This document shows positions 48,002-56,760 of a stretch of 64,000 nucleotides of DNA, piece after piece. Position numbers and translations under genes: made by a program. Source of the stretch: Pseudomonas protegens (lineage in GTDB: Bacteria; Pseudomonadota; Gammaproteobacteria; Pseudomonadales; Pseudomonadaceae); contig NZ_CP060201.1 of the NCBI RefSeq assembly GCF_013407925.2, forward strand, positions 1,240,001-1,304,000, read 5' to 3'. Position 1 is the first letter of the stretch. Each line of letters begins with the position of its first letter. The notes beneath the pieces were generated by a model. The model worked only from the letters and a program-made list of their open reading frames with translations, had not been told where the DNA came from and searched no databases.

Positions 48002-49054
48002 TTAGCGCGGCTCCTGGGTCCGGGCCTGACTGGCGCTCCAGTCCAGCAGCAGGCTGTAGGCCACCGCCAGCAGGGTCGGCCCGATAAACAGACCGATAAA
48101 GCCAAAGGCGATCAGACCGCCGAACACCCCGAGCAGCACAATCACCAGGGGTAGGTTGCCGCCGCGACTGATCAGGTAGGGTTTGAGCACGTTGTCGACG
48201 CCGCTGATGATGAAGGTGCCCCAGATCCCCAGAAACACCGCCATGCCGTATTCGCCCTTCCAGGCCAGCCAGGCCGTGGCCGGAATCCACACCAGGGGCG
48301 GCCCCATGGGAATCAGGCTGAGCAGGAAGGTGACGATCCCCAGCACCAGCGCTCCTGGCACACCGGCAATCAGAAAGCCGATCAGCGCCAGCAGGCCCTG
48401 GGCCGCAGCGGTGCCGATCACCCCGTTGACCACCCGCTGCACGGTGCCGGCGACCAGATCGATGTAGTAGCCGGCCCGTTCGCCGATCAGCCGCTCCAGC
48501 AATTTGTGCACGAACAACGCCAGGCGCGGACCGTCGCGGTAGAAGAAAAACACGAAGACAATGCTCAGGGTCAGTTCGAGAATACCGCCGCCGATCTGTG
48601 CGCTGCGGGCCAGCAGCCAGTTGCCTACCTGCCCCAGATAGGGCTTGACGGCCAGCATCAGCGCCGCGCCCTGTTGATCGATGCTGTTCCACAGTCCGAC
48701 CAGGCGCTCCCCCACCAATGGCAGGCTGCCCAGCCAGGCCGGCGCCTCCGGCAGGCCGTCGACTTGCACGTCCTTGATAAAGGCCGTGGCATCGCGCACG
48801 TGGTCGGCCAGGTTGAGCCCGAGCCAGACCAGCGGCGCAGCCACCAGGAGCATCCAGCCCAGGGTCAGCAGGGCCGCCGCCAGGGATTCGCGGCCGTTGA
48901 GCCAGCGGGTCAGCAAACGCATCAGCGGCCAGCTGGCAAAGGCCAGCACCGCGCCCCAGAACAGCGCCGACCAGAAAGGCGCCATCACCCAGAAGCTGGC
49001 ACCAAACAACACCAGGAGCAGAATCTGCACCAGCAGGCGATCGTTATTGGGCAT
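48002..49054 (-). CDS. AI-2E family transporter (YdiK-like)
   Basis: This 350-aa membrane protein has seven or eight predicted helices in the UPF0118/AI-2E exporter pattern, with GWMLLVAAPLVWL and the C-terminal PPLVWIPATAWLAWKG and FGFIGLFIGPTLLAV segments. Despite the name, few members are proven autoinducer exporters; other members exchange Na+/H+. The gene is alone on the minus strand and convergent with the EF-hand gene. Confidence 0.87.
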   Translation of the reverse strand: MPNNDRLLVQILLLVLFGASFWVMAPFWSALFWGAVLAFASWPLMRLLTRWLNGRESLAAALLTLGWMLLVAAPLVWLGLNLADHVRDATAFIKDVQVDGLPEAPAWLGSLPLVGERLVGLWNSIDQQGAALMLAVKPYLGQVGNWLLARSAQIGGGILELTLSIVFVFFFYRDGPRLALFVHKLLERLIGERAGYYIDLVAGTVQRVVNGVIGTAAAQGLLALIGFLIAGVPGALVLGIVTFLLSLIPMGPPLVWIPATAWLAWKGEYGMAVFLGIWGTFIISGVDNVLKPYLISRGGNLPLVIVLLGVFGGLIAFGFIGLFIGPTLLAVAYSLLLDWSASQARTQEPR

Positions 49055-49123
49055 GAAATGTCTCGCACAAGGGTAAACGGAGAAGAGTAGGCGAACCCGC
49101 GAGTGCAGGCCGCCTGAAACAGC

Positions 49124-49927
49124 TTAACGCAGCAGTTCGAAGTGCAGCCCGGCCACTTGGGTGTCGCCGGTTTCCATGCGCGTCGCCAGCACGCCCTGGC
49201 CAATCAGGGCCTGGCGCCAGGCTTCGGCCTGCTGACCGGACAGGCTGACCCGCAGCGTGGTGTCCAGGTTCAGCCCGCGGGAGAGCAGGTTGAGCCAGAC
49301 GGGCTGGGGATCGGTCAGCTTGGGCAGATCCAGCTTGCCGGTGTCCTTCAATTGCCGCAGCAGGGTGGCCGAAGTGGGCAACAAGTCACCCAGGGCCGCG
49401 CTGGCATCGAACTGCTCCACGTGCAGGTAGGCCCGGCGGTTACCCCGGGTAATGCTGTACAGGGCTACCAGGGAGTTGTCCTGGGGCGCCGCCAGGCGCA
49501 ACAGCAGATAGGCCTGCTGCTCGTCGGCGCCAAACAGCTTGGCGTTGCCGAACACTTCATTGGCCCACAGGCTGCTCTCGCCACAATCCCGGGCCTGGCA
49601 CCAGAACAGCAGCTCTGCGCCCTGCTTCTGCAAGGCTTCGCGAGCCAGGGTGAAGGCTTCGTTGGAAGTGCGTTCGGCGGGCAATTGGTAGGTGATGGCC
49701 GTGAGCTTGCCCCGGGCATTGACCTGACCGTCAAAGCGCAGTTGGCCGCTGATTCTGCGGATCGAACCCAGCGGGTAGACACGCTCCTGCTCCACTTGCG
49801 GGCGGTAGTCGACGATTTGTGCATCGGTCAGACGGGGCACCAGGGGCAGGTCATGACTGCCGGGCAGATCGGCGGCAAGGGCCAGGGTGCTTAGCAAGGA
49901 CAAGCCCAGAACACTGATTGAACGCAT
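49124..49927 (-). CDS. DUF4892 domain-containing periplasmic protein
   Basis: This 267-aa protein has a cleavable signal peptide (MRSISVLGLSLLSTLALAA) and the DUF4892 features LPGSHDLPLVPRLTDAQIVDYRP and a Cys pair in FWCQARDCGESSLWAN, which may form a disulfide. The ATG at 49927 follows GAGAG; the upstream ATG has no such site. It follows a GST gene by 8 nt. Function unknown. Confidence 0.85.
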   Translation of the reverse strand: MRSISVLGLSLLSTLALAADLPGSHDLPLVPRLTDAQIVDYRPQVEQERVYPLGSIRRISGQLRFDGQVNARGKLTAITYQLPAERTSNEAFTLAREALQKQGAELLFWCQARDCGESSLWANEVFGNAKLFGADEQQAYLLLRLAAPQDNSLVALYSITRGNRRAYLHVEQFDASAALGDLLPTSATLLRQLKDTGKLDLPKLTDPQPVWLNLLSRGLNLDTTLRVSLSGQQAEAWRQALIGQGVLATRMETGDTQVAGLHFELLR

Positions 49928-49935
49928 GGAAACTC

Positions 49936-50595
49936 TCATCGGATAAGCATGGCCTGGGCACCCTTGACGACGCTGGCGTCGTCACTGCGTTGCGGAACCT
50001 GCAAGCCACGCTGGACCGCAGGCCGGGCCTCCAGGGCCGCCATCCAGCGTTGCAGGGCCGGCAAGCCCTGTACCGAAACACCGGACCACTCATGACCGCG
50101 CACCCAGGGGAAGGTGGCGATGTCGGCAATGCTGTAGTCCCCGCCCAGGTACTCGACCTGTTGCAGGCGGGTGTCGAGGACTTCGTAGAGGCGTCGAGTT
50201 TCATGCTGATAGCGATCGATGGCGCCCTGGAGCTTTTCCGGAAAATAGCGGAAGAACACGTTGGCCTGGCCCTGCATGGGCCCGATACCGCCCATCTGGA
50301 ACATCAGCCACTGCATGACGATCGAGCGGCCCTTGGCATCGGTGGGCAGCAGTTGGCCATTGCGCTCGGCCAGATACACCAGGATCGCGCCGGATTCGAA
50401 TACGGGAAAATCGCCATTGTCTCGGTCGACGATGGCCGGAATACGCCCATTGGGATTGATCTTCAGAAACGCCGGCGCCTTTTGCTCGCGCTTGTCGAAA
50501 CTCAAGGCATGCACCGTGTAGGGCAATCCGAGTTCTTCAAGCAGGATGGAAACCTTGTGGCCATTGGGGGTCGCAGCGGTGTACAGATCTATCAT
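49936..50595 (-). CDS. Glutathione S-transferase (Ure2p/YfcG type)
   Basis: This 219-aa GST begins [24 protein letters not shown] with the Thr/Asn of the YfcG-type active site, followed by [11 protein letters not shown] and [12 protein letters not shown]. YfcG-like proteins act as disulfide reductases. It has a good GGGAGA site before the ATG at 50595. It is the first gene of a small operon with the DUF4892 gene. Confidence 0.92.
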   Translation of the reverse strand: MIDLYTAATPNGHKVSILLEELGLPYTVHALSFDKREQKAPAFLKINPNGRIPAIVDRDNGDFPVFESGAILVYLAERNGQLLPTDAKGRSIVMQWLMFQMGGIGPMQGQANVFFRYFPEKLQGAIDRYQHETRRLYEVLDTRLQQVEYLGGDYSIADIATFPWVRGHEWSGVSVQGLPALQRWMAALEARPAVQRGLQVPQRSDDASVVKGAQAMLIR

Positions 50596-50645
50596 GGTTG
50601 TCTCCCATTTCAACCCGCCCAGCCTCGACAGTTGACCCCGTCAAG

Positions 50646-51500
50646 TCAAGGAACGGCGAAAAACCGATTGAAACAGTCTGCGACAGAGCTTGCACCGGCC
50701 TCGTCGTTGAGGTGCAGATGGTGGCCGCCCGGCAGCTGTTCCCGGCTAAAGGGTAGACGCTGCAGCAGCGACTCGTGCCGGGCCAGCATGCCGTCGGCAG
50801 CCACCACCAGCTGCGTCGGGCAACTGACCCGCTCGACGAAGGACATGGCCTGCTCCTCGGTCAGACGCAGCGGCGACGGCAGGGTCAGGCGACTGTCGCT
50901 GCGCCAGGTATAGCCACCGGGCACCGGCATCAGCCCACGCACAGCCAGCAGCTCGGCGGCTTCGCGACTGACCGCCACCAGCCCCTTCATGCGCGCTTCG
51001 ATGGCCCGTTCCAGCGTGCTGTAGACCGGCTTGCGCTTGTCCTGCAAGTCCAGCTGCGCCTGCAAGGCCATGCCCAGCCGTTCGGCGGCACCTGCGGCGC
51101 TGGCGGTCGGCGGAATCACGCCGTCGATCAGGGCCAGATGGCTGACACGCTCCGGCAGCGCCGCCGTCAGCACCAGGGACACGATTGCCCCCAACGAGTG
51201 GCCCATCAGGGCAAAGCGCTTCCAGCCCAGCTGTTCCGCCACCTGCAGCACGTCGTAGACGTAATCCCACAGGGCATAACCCGCGCCCGGCGGACGGTGC
51301 CCGGAATGCCCGTGGCCGGCCATGTCCAGGGCCACGATGCGCAGGCCTTTGAGCTTGGGCGCCAGCCGGGCGAAGCTGTTGGCGTTGTCCAGCCAGCCAT
51401 GCAGGGCGATGACCGGCACGCCGTCCTCGGGCCCGAACAGATGGGCCGCCAGCTCAATGTGGGGCAGGTTCAGGCGCACTTCCTCGACGACCTGGCTCAT
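50646..51500 (-). CDS. Alpha/beta hydrolase (1)
   Basis: This 284-aa hydrolase shows the oxyanion HGWLDNANSF, the nucleophile elbow GHSLGA and a late His region (LPGGHHLHLND). It overlaps the second hydrolase gene by 4 nt. The pair corresponds to PA1621/PA1622 of PAO1. The substrate is unknown. Confidence 0.9.
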   Translation of the reverse strand: MSQVVEEVRLNLPHIELAAHLFGPEDGVPVIALHGWLDNANSFARLAPKLKGLRIVALDMAGHGHSGHRPPGAGYALWDYVYDVLQVAEQLGWKRFALMGHSLGAIVSLVLTAALPERVSHLALIDGVIPPTASAAGAAERLGMALQAQLDLQDKRKPVYSTLERAIEARMKGLVAVSREAAELLAVRGLMPVPGGYTWRSDSRLTLPSPLRLTEEQAMSFVERVSCPTQLVVAADGMLARHESLLQRLPFSREQLPGGHHLHLNDEAGASSVADCFNRFFAVP

Positions 51501-52297
51501 GCACAGCTCCGGCGCTGTTCCCAGCGGGTGAAGAGTTCCTTGAGCAGGGTGGCGGTGGCTTCGGGCCGCTCAAGGGGAAACATGTGGCCGCCGGGCATGG
51601 TCAGGGACTCGCCCAGAGGCATGCGCCCCACGGCACTGGTGTGATGCCGCATCACCACCCGGCTCTGCTGGCCACGCACCACGGCCAGGGGCACCTGGAG
51701 CTGGCGAGCACTGCCGGGGCTGGTGTGCGGTACGCCGCGATAGATGCTGATCTCGGTCGCCGGGTCGAAGCGCAGGCGCAACCTGTCGCCCACCGGTTGC
51801 AGGCCGTGCTGCAGGTAGGCATCCAGGCAATCCGGGTCGAAGGCGCGGAACAGGCTCTTGCGCGCGAAGTAGCTGCGCGCCGATTCGAGATCGGCAAACT
51901 CCTCGCGACGACCCAGGGTCCGCCCGGCCGGAGTCAGGCGGTCGATGAAGCCAAAACGCTTGGCCGCACGGATCACCCATTGGTCGGCCCGGGTCAGCAC
52001 CGGCGAATCGAGCATGACCACGCCCCGATACAACTGCGGACAACGCAGGGCGGCGTGCAGGTGCAGCACGCCCCCCAGGGAATGCCCGACGCCCCACACC
52101 GGCTGCGCCTGCTGCTGCAGGTGGTGAATCAATTCATCCACCAGGCTGCGCCAGTTATCGTCCACCGGAAAGCGCGGATCATGGGCGTGCTGCTGCAAAT
52201 GAGCCACCTCGAACTCCGGCGCCAGGGCGGCAAACAGCTTGCCGTAGGTGCCGGAGGGAAACCCATTGGCGTGAGCGAAAAACACCTGTTGCGACAT
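51497..52297 (-). CDS. Alpha/beta hydrolase (2)
   Basis: This 266-aa hydrolase starts FFAHANGFPSGTYGKLF, with the nucleophile in GVGHSLGGVLHLHAAL and the late His in MPGGHMFPLERP. It differs clearly from its neighbour, so the two are not a recent duplication. It probably heads a two-gene operon. Confidence 0.9.
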   Translation of the reverse strand: MSQQVFFAHANGFPSGTYGKLFAALAPEFEVAHLQQHAHDPRFPVDDNWRSLVDELIHHLQQQAQPVWGVGHSLGGVLHLHAALRCPQLYRGVVMLDSPVLTRADQWVIRAAKRFGFIDRLTPAGRTLGRREEFADLESARSYFARKSLFRAFDPDCLDAYLQHGLQPVGDRLRLRFDPATEISIYRGVPHTSPGSARQLQVPLAVVRGQQSRVVMRHHTSAVGRMPLGESLTMPGGHMFPLERPEATATLLKELFTRWEQRRSCA

Positions 52298-52411
52298 ACC
52301 GACCTATCCATCCATCAAACCAACACCGATTGTCCGCAGGCCCTTGCACCAGGGCAATGACCGTAACGGACAGGAATACTGACACCCAGGCTCAGCCTAT
52401 GGCGCGCTAAC

Positions 52412-52855
52412 TCATTGTGCCGGCGGCGTTTGCCCCAGAGGCACCACGGCCATGGTCAGACGCGAAATACAGCTGGCCTTGCCTTCGTCGCTGCTCAAGC
52501 GGATATCCCAGACATGGGTGGTGCGCCCGATATGAATGGCCCTGGCCACCGCCGTCACCCGGCCGCTGCGCAAGCCCCGCAGGTGGTTGGCATTGATCTC
52601 CAGGCCCACGCAATAGAACTTGCTGGCATCGATACACAGGTAGCTGGCCATGGAGCCGACGGTTTCCGCCAGCACCACCGAGGCTCCGCCATGCAGCAAC
52701 CCGTAGGGCTGGTGAGTGCGATGGTCGATGACCATGCTTGCGGTCAGCGACTGCTCATCAAATGACTCGAAGCGAATATCCAGCACTTCGCCGATGGTGT
52801 TCTTCTGTGCCGCGTTCAATTGCTCGATGTTCGGAGTGGTACGCCATAGGCTCAT
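52412..52855 (-). CDS. Hotdog-fold thioesterase (PaaI/YdiI type)
   Basis: This 147-aa protein has the LLHGGASVVLAETVGSMA signature of 4HBT thioesterases with the catalytic Glu. It is 32 nt after the acyl-CoA ligase gene, so the two may set acyl-CoA levels together. YdiI-type enzymes cleave DHNA-CoA and other aryl or acyl thioesters. GAAGGGAAG precedes the ATG at 52855. Confidence 0.9.
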   Translation of the reverse strand: MSLWRTTPNIEQLNAAQKNTIGEVLDIRFESFDEQSLTASMVIDHRTHQPYGLLHGGASVVLAETVGSMASYLCIDASKFYCVGLEINANHLRGLRSGRVTAVARAIHIGRTTHVWDIRLSSDEGKASCISRLTMAVVPLGQTPPAQ

Positions 52856-52887
52856 CGCTGCTTCCCTTCTGGGTGGTTTTTTGTCGA

Positions 52888-54555
52888 TCAATCCTGCCAC
52901 AGCACGGCTTCGCTGCGCTCGCTCCAGCTCTGAAAACTGGCGCCATAGGTGGCCTCGATCACATTGCGCTTGATCTTCAGGGTCGGGGTCAGAAAGCCGT
53001 TCTCCACCGCCCAGTTGTCCTTGACGACCACTAGCCGGTGCAGGCGCTCGTGCTTGTCCAGGTTACCATTGACCTGGGCCAGCAGGCTTTCCAGGCTGCT
53101 GTGCAAACCTTCCCGGGCACTGCCCGCGGCGGCCTGCCAGCCCGCCGCCGACAGCACGCACAACCCCAGAGGAGCGCTCAGGCCGTCTCCCACCACACAC
53201 ACCTGCTCGATATGGGCATGCACCGCCAGGCGATTTTCGATGGGTGCCGGGGCCACGTACTTGCCCTTGCTGGTCTTGAAGATTTCCTTGAGCCGGCCGG
53301 TCAGGCGCAGGTTGCCGGCCCCGTCCTGTTCGCCCTTGTCGCCGGTGCGCAGAAAACCGTCCTCGGTGATGGTCTCGGCGGTTTTCTGCGGGTCCTTGTA
53401 GTAGCCCTGCATGGTCGCCCCGCTGCGCACCTGGACCTCCCCCGTCTCATCGATACGCACTTCTACCCCGGGACAGGGCCGGCCGATCCAGCCCGGCACC
53501 TGCTCCCCGGAGCGCCCGATATGGGAATAGCCGCAACTCTCGGTCATGCCGTAGACCTCCAGTACGTCCAGGCCCAGCCGGCGATACCAGTGCAACAGCG
53601 CCTGGGGCACCGGCGCCGCCCCCGACAAGGCCACGCGCAACGCGTCCAGCCCAAGCCCGGCAAGCACCTTGTGACCGACGCGCTTGCCGATCAGCGGCAG
53701 GCTCAAGAGAAAGTCCAGGCGCCTGGCCGGCACCTTGCTGTAGACCCCCATCTGGAACTTGGTCCAGATTCGCGGCACGCCGAACAACGCCGTGGGCCGG
53801 GCCCGCCGCAGGTCAGCCAGGAAGGTATCCAGGCTCTCGGCGAAGAACACGGTCTGCCCGGTATAGATCGCCGCCATCTCGACAAACATGCGCTCGGCCA
53901 CATGACACAGCGGCAGATAGGACAGCAGCCGATCCCCCGGGCCCAGGCCGAAGAGTTGTGTCCCGTGAGTGGCGGCAAAACCCAGATTGCCGAAGCTGTG
54001 CATCACCCCCTTGGGCAGGCCCGTGGTGCCGGAGGTGTAGATGATGGTGGCCAACTGATCGGCCGGCGGACTCGGGCTATCAGCCAACGGCTGACAGCCT
54101 TGCAGATCGTCCCAGGTGCAGTCGAAAGTGCCTTCGGGGGCCAGCGGCAGGCGCACGGTGGGCAAGCCGGGCCTGATCCCCGGAGCCATGCCCGGCCAGT
54201 CATCGAGCTTGCCGATGAACACCAGGGCCGACTCGGAATGCTCCAGTACCTGGGCCACCGAATCGGCTGTGAGGTTGGGATACAGCGGCACCGACACATG
54301 CCCGGCCATCCAGATCGCCAGGTCGCTGATGATCCAGTGCGCGGAATTCTTGCCGATGATTGCGATATGACTGCCGGGAGGCAACTGGCGCTCGCGCAGC
54401 CATTGGGCGGCGCGACGGGCCTGCTGGCCGACATCGGACCAGCTCAGCTCCTGCACCTGCCCTCCGGCGCTGGGCTGAACCAGGAAAAGTTGCTGGGGAT
54501 GACGAGCTTCACGCTCGTAGAACACTTGCAGCGGCAAACGAAAAGCAGCAGCCAT
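52888..54555 (-). CDS. AMP-binding long-chain acyl-CoA synthetase-like protein
   Basis: This 555-aa adenylate-forming enzyme has the AMP motif TIIYTSGTTGLPKGVMH, YGMTESCGYSH, the TGDKGEQD motif and a C-terminal Lys region (SKGKYVAPAP). It starts at the ATG at 54555 behind AAGGAG. It corresponds to PA1617 of PAO1. The acid chain specificity is not determined. Confidence 0.92.
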   Translation of the reverse strand: MAAAFRLPLQVFYEREARHPQQLFLVQPSAGGQVQELSWSDVGQQARRAAQWLRERQLPPGSHIAIIGKNSAHWIISDLAIWMAGHVSVPLYPNLTADSVAQVLEHSESALVFIGKLDDWPGMAPGIRPGLPTVRLPLAPEGTFDCTWDDLQGCQPLADSPSPPADQLATIIYTSGTTGLPKGVMHSFGNLGFAATHGTQLFGLGPGDRLLSYLPLCHVAERMFVEMAAIYTGQTVFFAESLDTFLADLRRARPTALFGVPRIWTKFQMGVYSKVPARRLDFLLSLPLIGKRVGHKVLAGLGLDALRVALSGAAPVPQALLHWYRRLGLDVLEVYGMTESCGYSHIGRSGEQVPGWIGRPCPGVEVRIDETGEVQVRSGATMQGYYKDPQKTAETITEDGFLRTGDKGEQDGAGNLRLTGRLKEIFKTSKGKYVAPAPIENRLAVHAHIEQVCVVGDGLSAPLGLCVLSAAGWQAAAGSAREGLHSSLESLLAQVNGNLDKHERLHRLVVVKDNWAVENGFLTPTLKIKRNVIEATYGASFQSWSERSEAVLWQD

Positions 54556-54693
54556 GACTCGCTCCTTTGTTTTTATTCTGTTCGCGACACCAACCAAGCA
54601 CTTGCTCGGCCGACTATTCCACGCACAAAGGAGGGCTGCAAGTTAAGAAATGTAGCGCCGCACAACCGGATGTCGGTCACCCCGATGAACCTG

Positions 54694-54720
54694 CGGCGGC
54701 CAGGAACCGCCTGGCCGCCG
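54694..54720. terminator. Stem-loop between sixA and the acyl-CoA ligase promoter region
   Basis: CGGCGGCCAGG at 54694-54704 pairs with CCTGGCCGCCG at 54710-54720. No T-run follows on the minus strand, so it may act as a weak terminator or 3'-end stabiliser after sixA. Confidence 0.4.
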
Positions 54721-54727
54721 AGGCGCT

Positions 54728-55177
54728 CTAGGGGTGCTTGAGGCTCTTTAGGGTCATCAGCCCCGCCAGCGGCCAGTCGCCTTCCAGCTCCGCCAGGCTG
54801 GCGGTATTCATGGGCTGGGGATCACGCAGATGACCATGCTGCAGCAGGCCGATCAGGTTGCCGACCAAGGGTTGGTGACTGACCAGCAACAGGTTGTCCG
54901 CACTGTCCAGATGCTCCAGCACCTGCAACGGGTTGGCCTCCGGCGTCAACCAGGGCACGGTGCGGATCTCGCCTTCAAAACCCAGGGCCTGACGCACCAG
55001 TTGCGCCGTTTGCTGGGCCCGCACATAAGGGCTGGCGATGATCACGCTGATGGGCTGGCCAATCAGCTGCGCGGCGCTGCCCAGCACTTCCTGGCGACCG
55101 TGGGCCGTAAGGTTGCGCTGGTCATCGCTGGCCGCATGGGACTCGGCCTGGCCATGACGCAACACCCACAGCTTCAC
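54728..55177 (-). CDS. sixA: Phosphohistidine phosphatase SixA
   Basis: This 149-aa histidine phosphatase has the RHG motif at residues 7-9 and the second His in SHQPLVGNL. SixA dephosphorylates histidine on signalling proteins such as NPr or HPt domains. It overlaps the DUF4389 gene by 4 nt. It is downstream of gpsA, its conserved place in pseudomonads. Confidence 0.93.
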   Translation of the reverse strand: MKLWVLRHGQAESHAASDDQRNLTAHGRQEVLGSAAQLIGQPISVIIASPYVRAQQTAQLVRQALGFEGEIRTVPWLTPEANPLQVLEHLDSADNLLLVSHQPLVGNLIGLLQHGHLRDPQPMNTASLAELEGDWPLAGLMTLKSLKHP

Positions 55178-55521
55178 AGCTTGGGCTCCTCGTCACGCAC
55201 CGGGTGCGGCGCTGGCGGCACGCTGTGGGGCGCTTCGCCTTCTGGCGCCCGAGGCGTTGGCCAATCGGCGAACGGCCAGGGTTTCTGCTCGGAGTGGAAG
55301 CTGCCGAACCGACCGATCTGCGCCAGGAACTGGCTCAGGCTGTCGCCAAAGTTCATCAGCCCGGCATTCGGTGCACCGTAGATCAAGCGGTAGATCAACT
55401 GCACCAGGACCAGGGCGCCCAGGAGAAACTGCGCCACCTGCCACACCATCACGAACACCAGCATCCACAGCACGCGCAGGAGGATGGATTCGTATTTGGC
55501 TTCGGAATTCGTATCGTTCAT
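55174..55521 (-). CDS. DUF4389 domain-containing membrane protein
   Basis: This 115-aa protein has one to two membrane helices (LLRVLWMLVFVMVWQVAQFLL and LVLVQLIYRLIY) and a Pro/Glu-rich tail. It lies between gpsA and sixA in a tight operon. No function is assigned in the family; the location suggests a role in the envelope. Confidence 0.85.
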   Translation of the reverse strand: MNDTNSEAKYESILLRVLWMLVFVMVWQVAQFLLGALVLVQLIYRLIYGAPNAGLMNFGDSLSQFLAQIGRFGSFHSEQKPWPFADWPTPRAPEGEAPHSVPPAPHPVRDEEPKL

Positions 55522-55539
55522 GTCTGGCTCCTGTGCTAC

Positions 55540-56565
55540 TCAGTTGAATCCGCTGGTGGAGATAAAGTCGACGTCGGTTTTCGGCTCGCCACGCATCAAG
55601 AGCTCGATCACCTGATTCAGCGTCCGCCCTTCGAACAGAATCGCATGCAGGCCGGCTACCAGCGGCATATAGACCCCCAGTTCCTGGGCCTTGGCCTTGA
55701 GCACCTTGAGGGTGTTGACGCCCTCCGCCACCTCGCCCAGACGGGTCACCGCGTCCTCCAGACTCAGGCCCTGCCCCAGGGCAAAGCCCACCTGGTAGTT
55801 GCGGCTCTTGGGCGAGGAACAGGTGACGATCAGGTCGCCGACCCCGGCCAGGCCGAGGAAGGTCATGGGATTGGCGCCCTGGCTGACGGCAAAACGGGTC
55901 ATCTCCGCCAAGGCACGGGTAATCAGCATGCTCTTGGTGTTTTCCCCCATGCCCAGGGCCACCGCCATGCCGGCGATGATCGCGTAGACGTTCTTCAGCG
56001 CCCCGCCCAGCTCGACGCCAAAGCGGTCGGCACTGGCATAGACGCGGAACGTGCGCCCGTGCAACGCCGCCTGGACCCGCTGGCACAGCTCTTCGTCTTC
56101 ACTGGCGACCACGGTGGCGGTCAGCGCATGCTCGGCCACTTCCCGGGCCAGGTTGGGGCCCGAAAGCACGCCAATGCGCGCCGCCGGGGCAATGTCCTCG
56201 AGGATCTCGCTCATCAGCTTGAAGGTCTGGGCCTCGATGCCCTTGGTCAGGCTGACCAGCAGCTTGCCGCTCAGCAGCTGCGCGTGGGGCGCCAGCACCG
56301 AGCGCAGGGCGCTGGAAGGCAAGGCGACGAAGCACAGGTCACAGTCATTCAGGGTGGCCAGCAGGTCGGTGATCGGCTCCACCGCCGGATGAATCTTGAT
56401 GCCCTTGAGATAGCGCGGATTCTCGCGATTGACCCGAATGGCCTCGGCCTGCTCGGGATCGCGCATCCATTGCCGCACCGGGTGACCGTTTTCGGCCAGC
56501 AGATTAGCCACGGCGGTACCAAAACTTCCGCCTCCCAGGACCGCAATAGGGCGCTGTTGTGTCAT
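55540..56565 (-). CDS. gpsA: Glycerol-3-phosphate dehydrogenase [NAD(P)+]
   Basis: This 341-aa enzyme supplies sn-glycerol-3-phosphate for phospholipid synthesis. Motifs are the Rossmann [17 protein letters not shown], the catalytic Lys region [10 protein letters not shown] and the C-terminal substrate site. The start ATG at 56565 gives [13 protein letters not shown]. It is the first gene of the gpsA-DUF4389-sixA operon. Confidence 0.96.
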   Translation of the reverse strand: MTQQRPIAVLGGGSFGTAVANLLAENGHPVRQWMRDPEQAEAIRVNRENPRYLKGIKIHPAVEPITDLLATLNDCDLCFVALPSSALRSVLAPHAQLLSGKLLVSLTKGIEAQTFKLMSEILEDIAPAARIGVLSGPNLAREVAEHALTATVVASEDEELCQRVQAALHGRTFRVYASADRFGVELGGALKNVYAIIAGMAVALGMGENTKSMLITRALAEMTRFAVSQGANPMTFLGLAGVGDLIVTCSSPKSRNYQVGFALGQGLSLEDAVTRLGEVAEGVNTLKVLKAKAQELGVYMPLVAGLHAILFEGRTLNQVIELLMRGEPKTDVDFISTSGFN

Positions 56566-56602
56566 ATGCAATCCGTTTATCCATAGCAGTGGCGATGGCG
56601 GC

Positions 56603-56608
56603 ATTATA
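56603..56608 (-). promoter_or_regulatory. -10 box of the gpsA operon
   Basis: The minus strand has a perfect TATAAT 38 nt before the gpsA ATG, with no good -35 hexamer at 16-18 nt. A transcript start near 56596 would give a leader of about 30 nt. Confidence 0.45.
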
Positions 56609-56760
56609 CGGGGCGCTTTTGTCACCACCAGCCCCACCGGCCATTCAAGCAACCTGTCGGGAACACGCGCAGTCATTCGGGGAATGTCGGGCTTATCGAC
56701 TGGAAAACTCGACTATCTCGGTTAACATGCGCGCCATCTTTCAAGATTCAAGGCTATGCC

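Noticed and set aside
48002-49054. AI-2 quorum-sensing exporter as a firm function
   Set aside because: The family name is historical; no luxS or AI-2 gene is nearby, and many family members transport ions.
50646-52297. Tandem duplication of alpha/beta hydrolases
   Set aside because: The two proteins share only the general fold motifs and have different flanking sequence, so they are not a recent duplicate.
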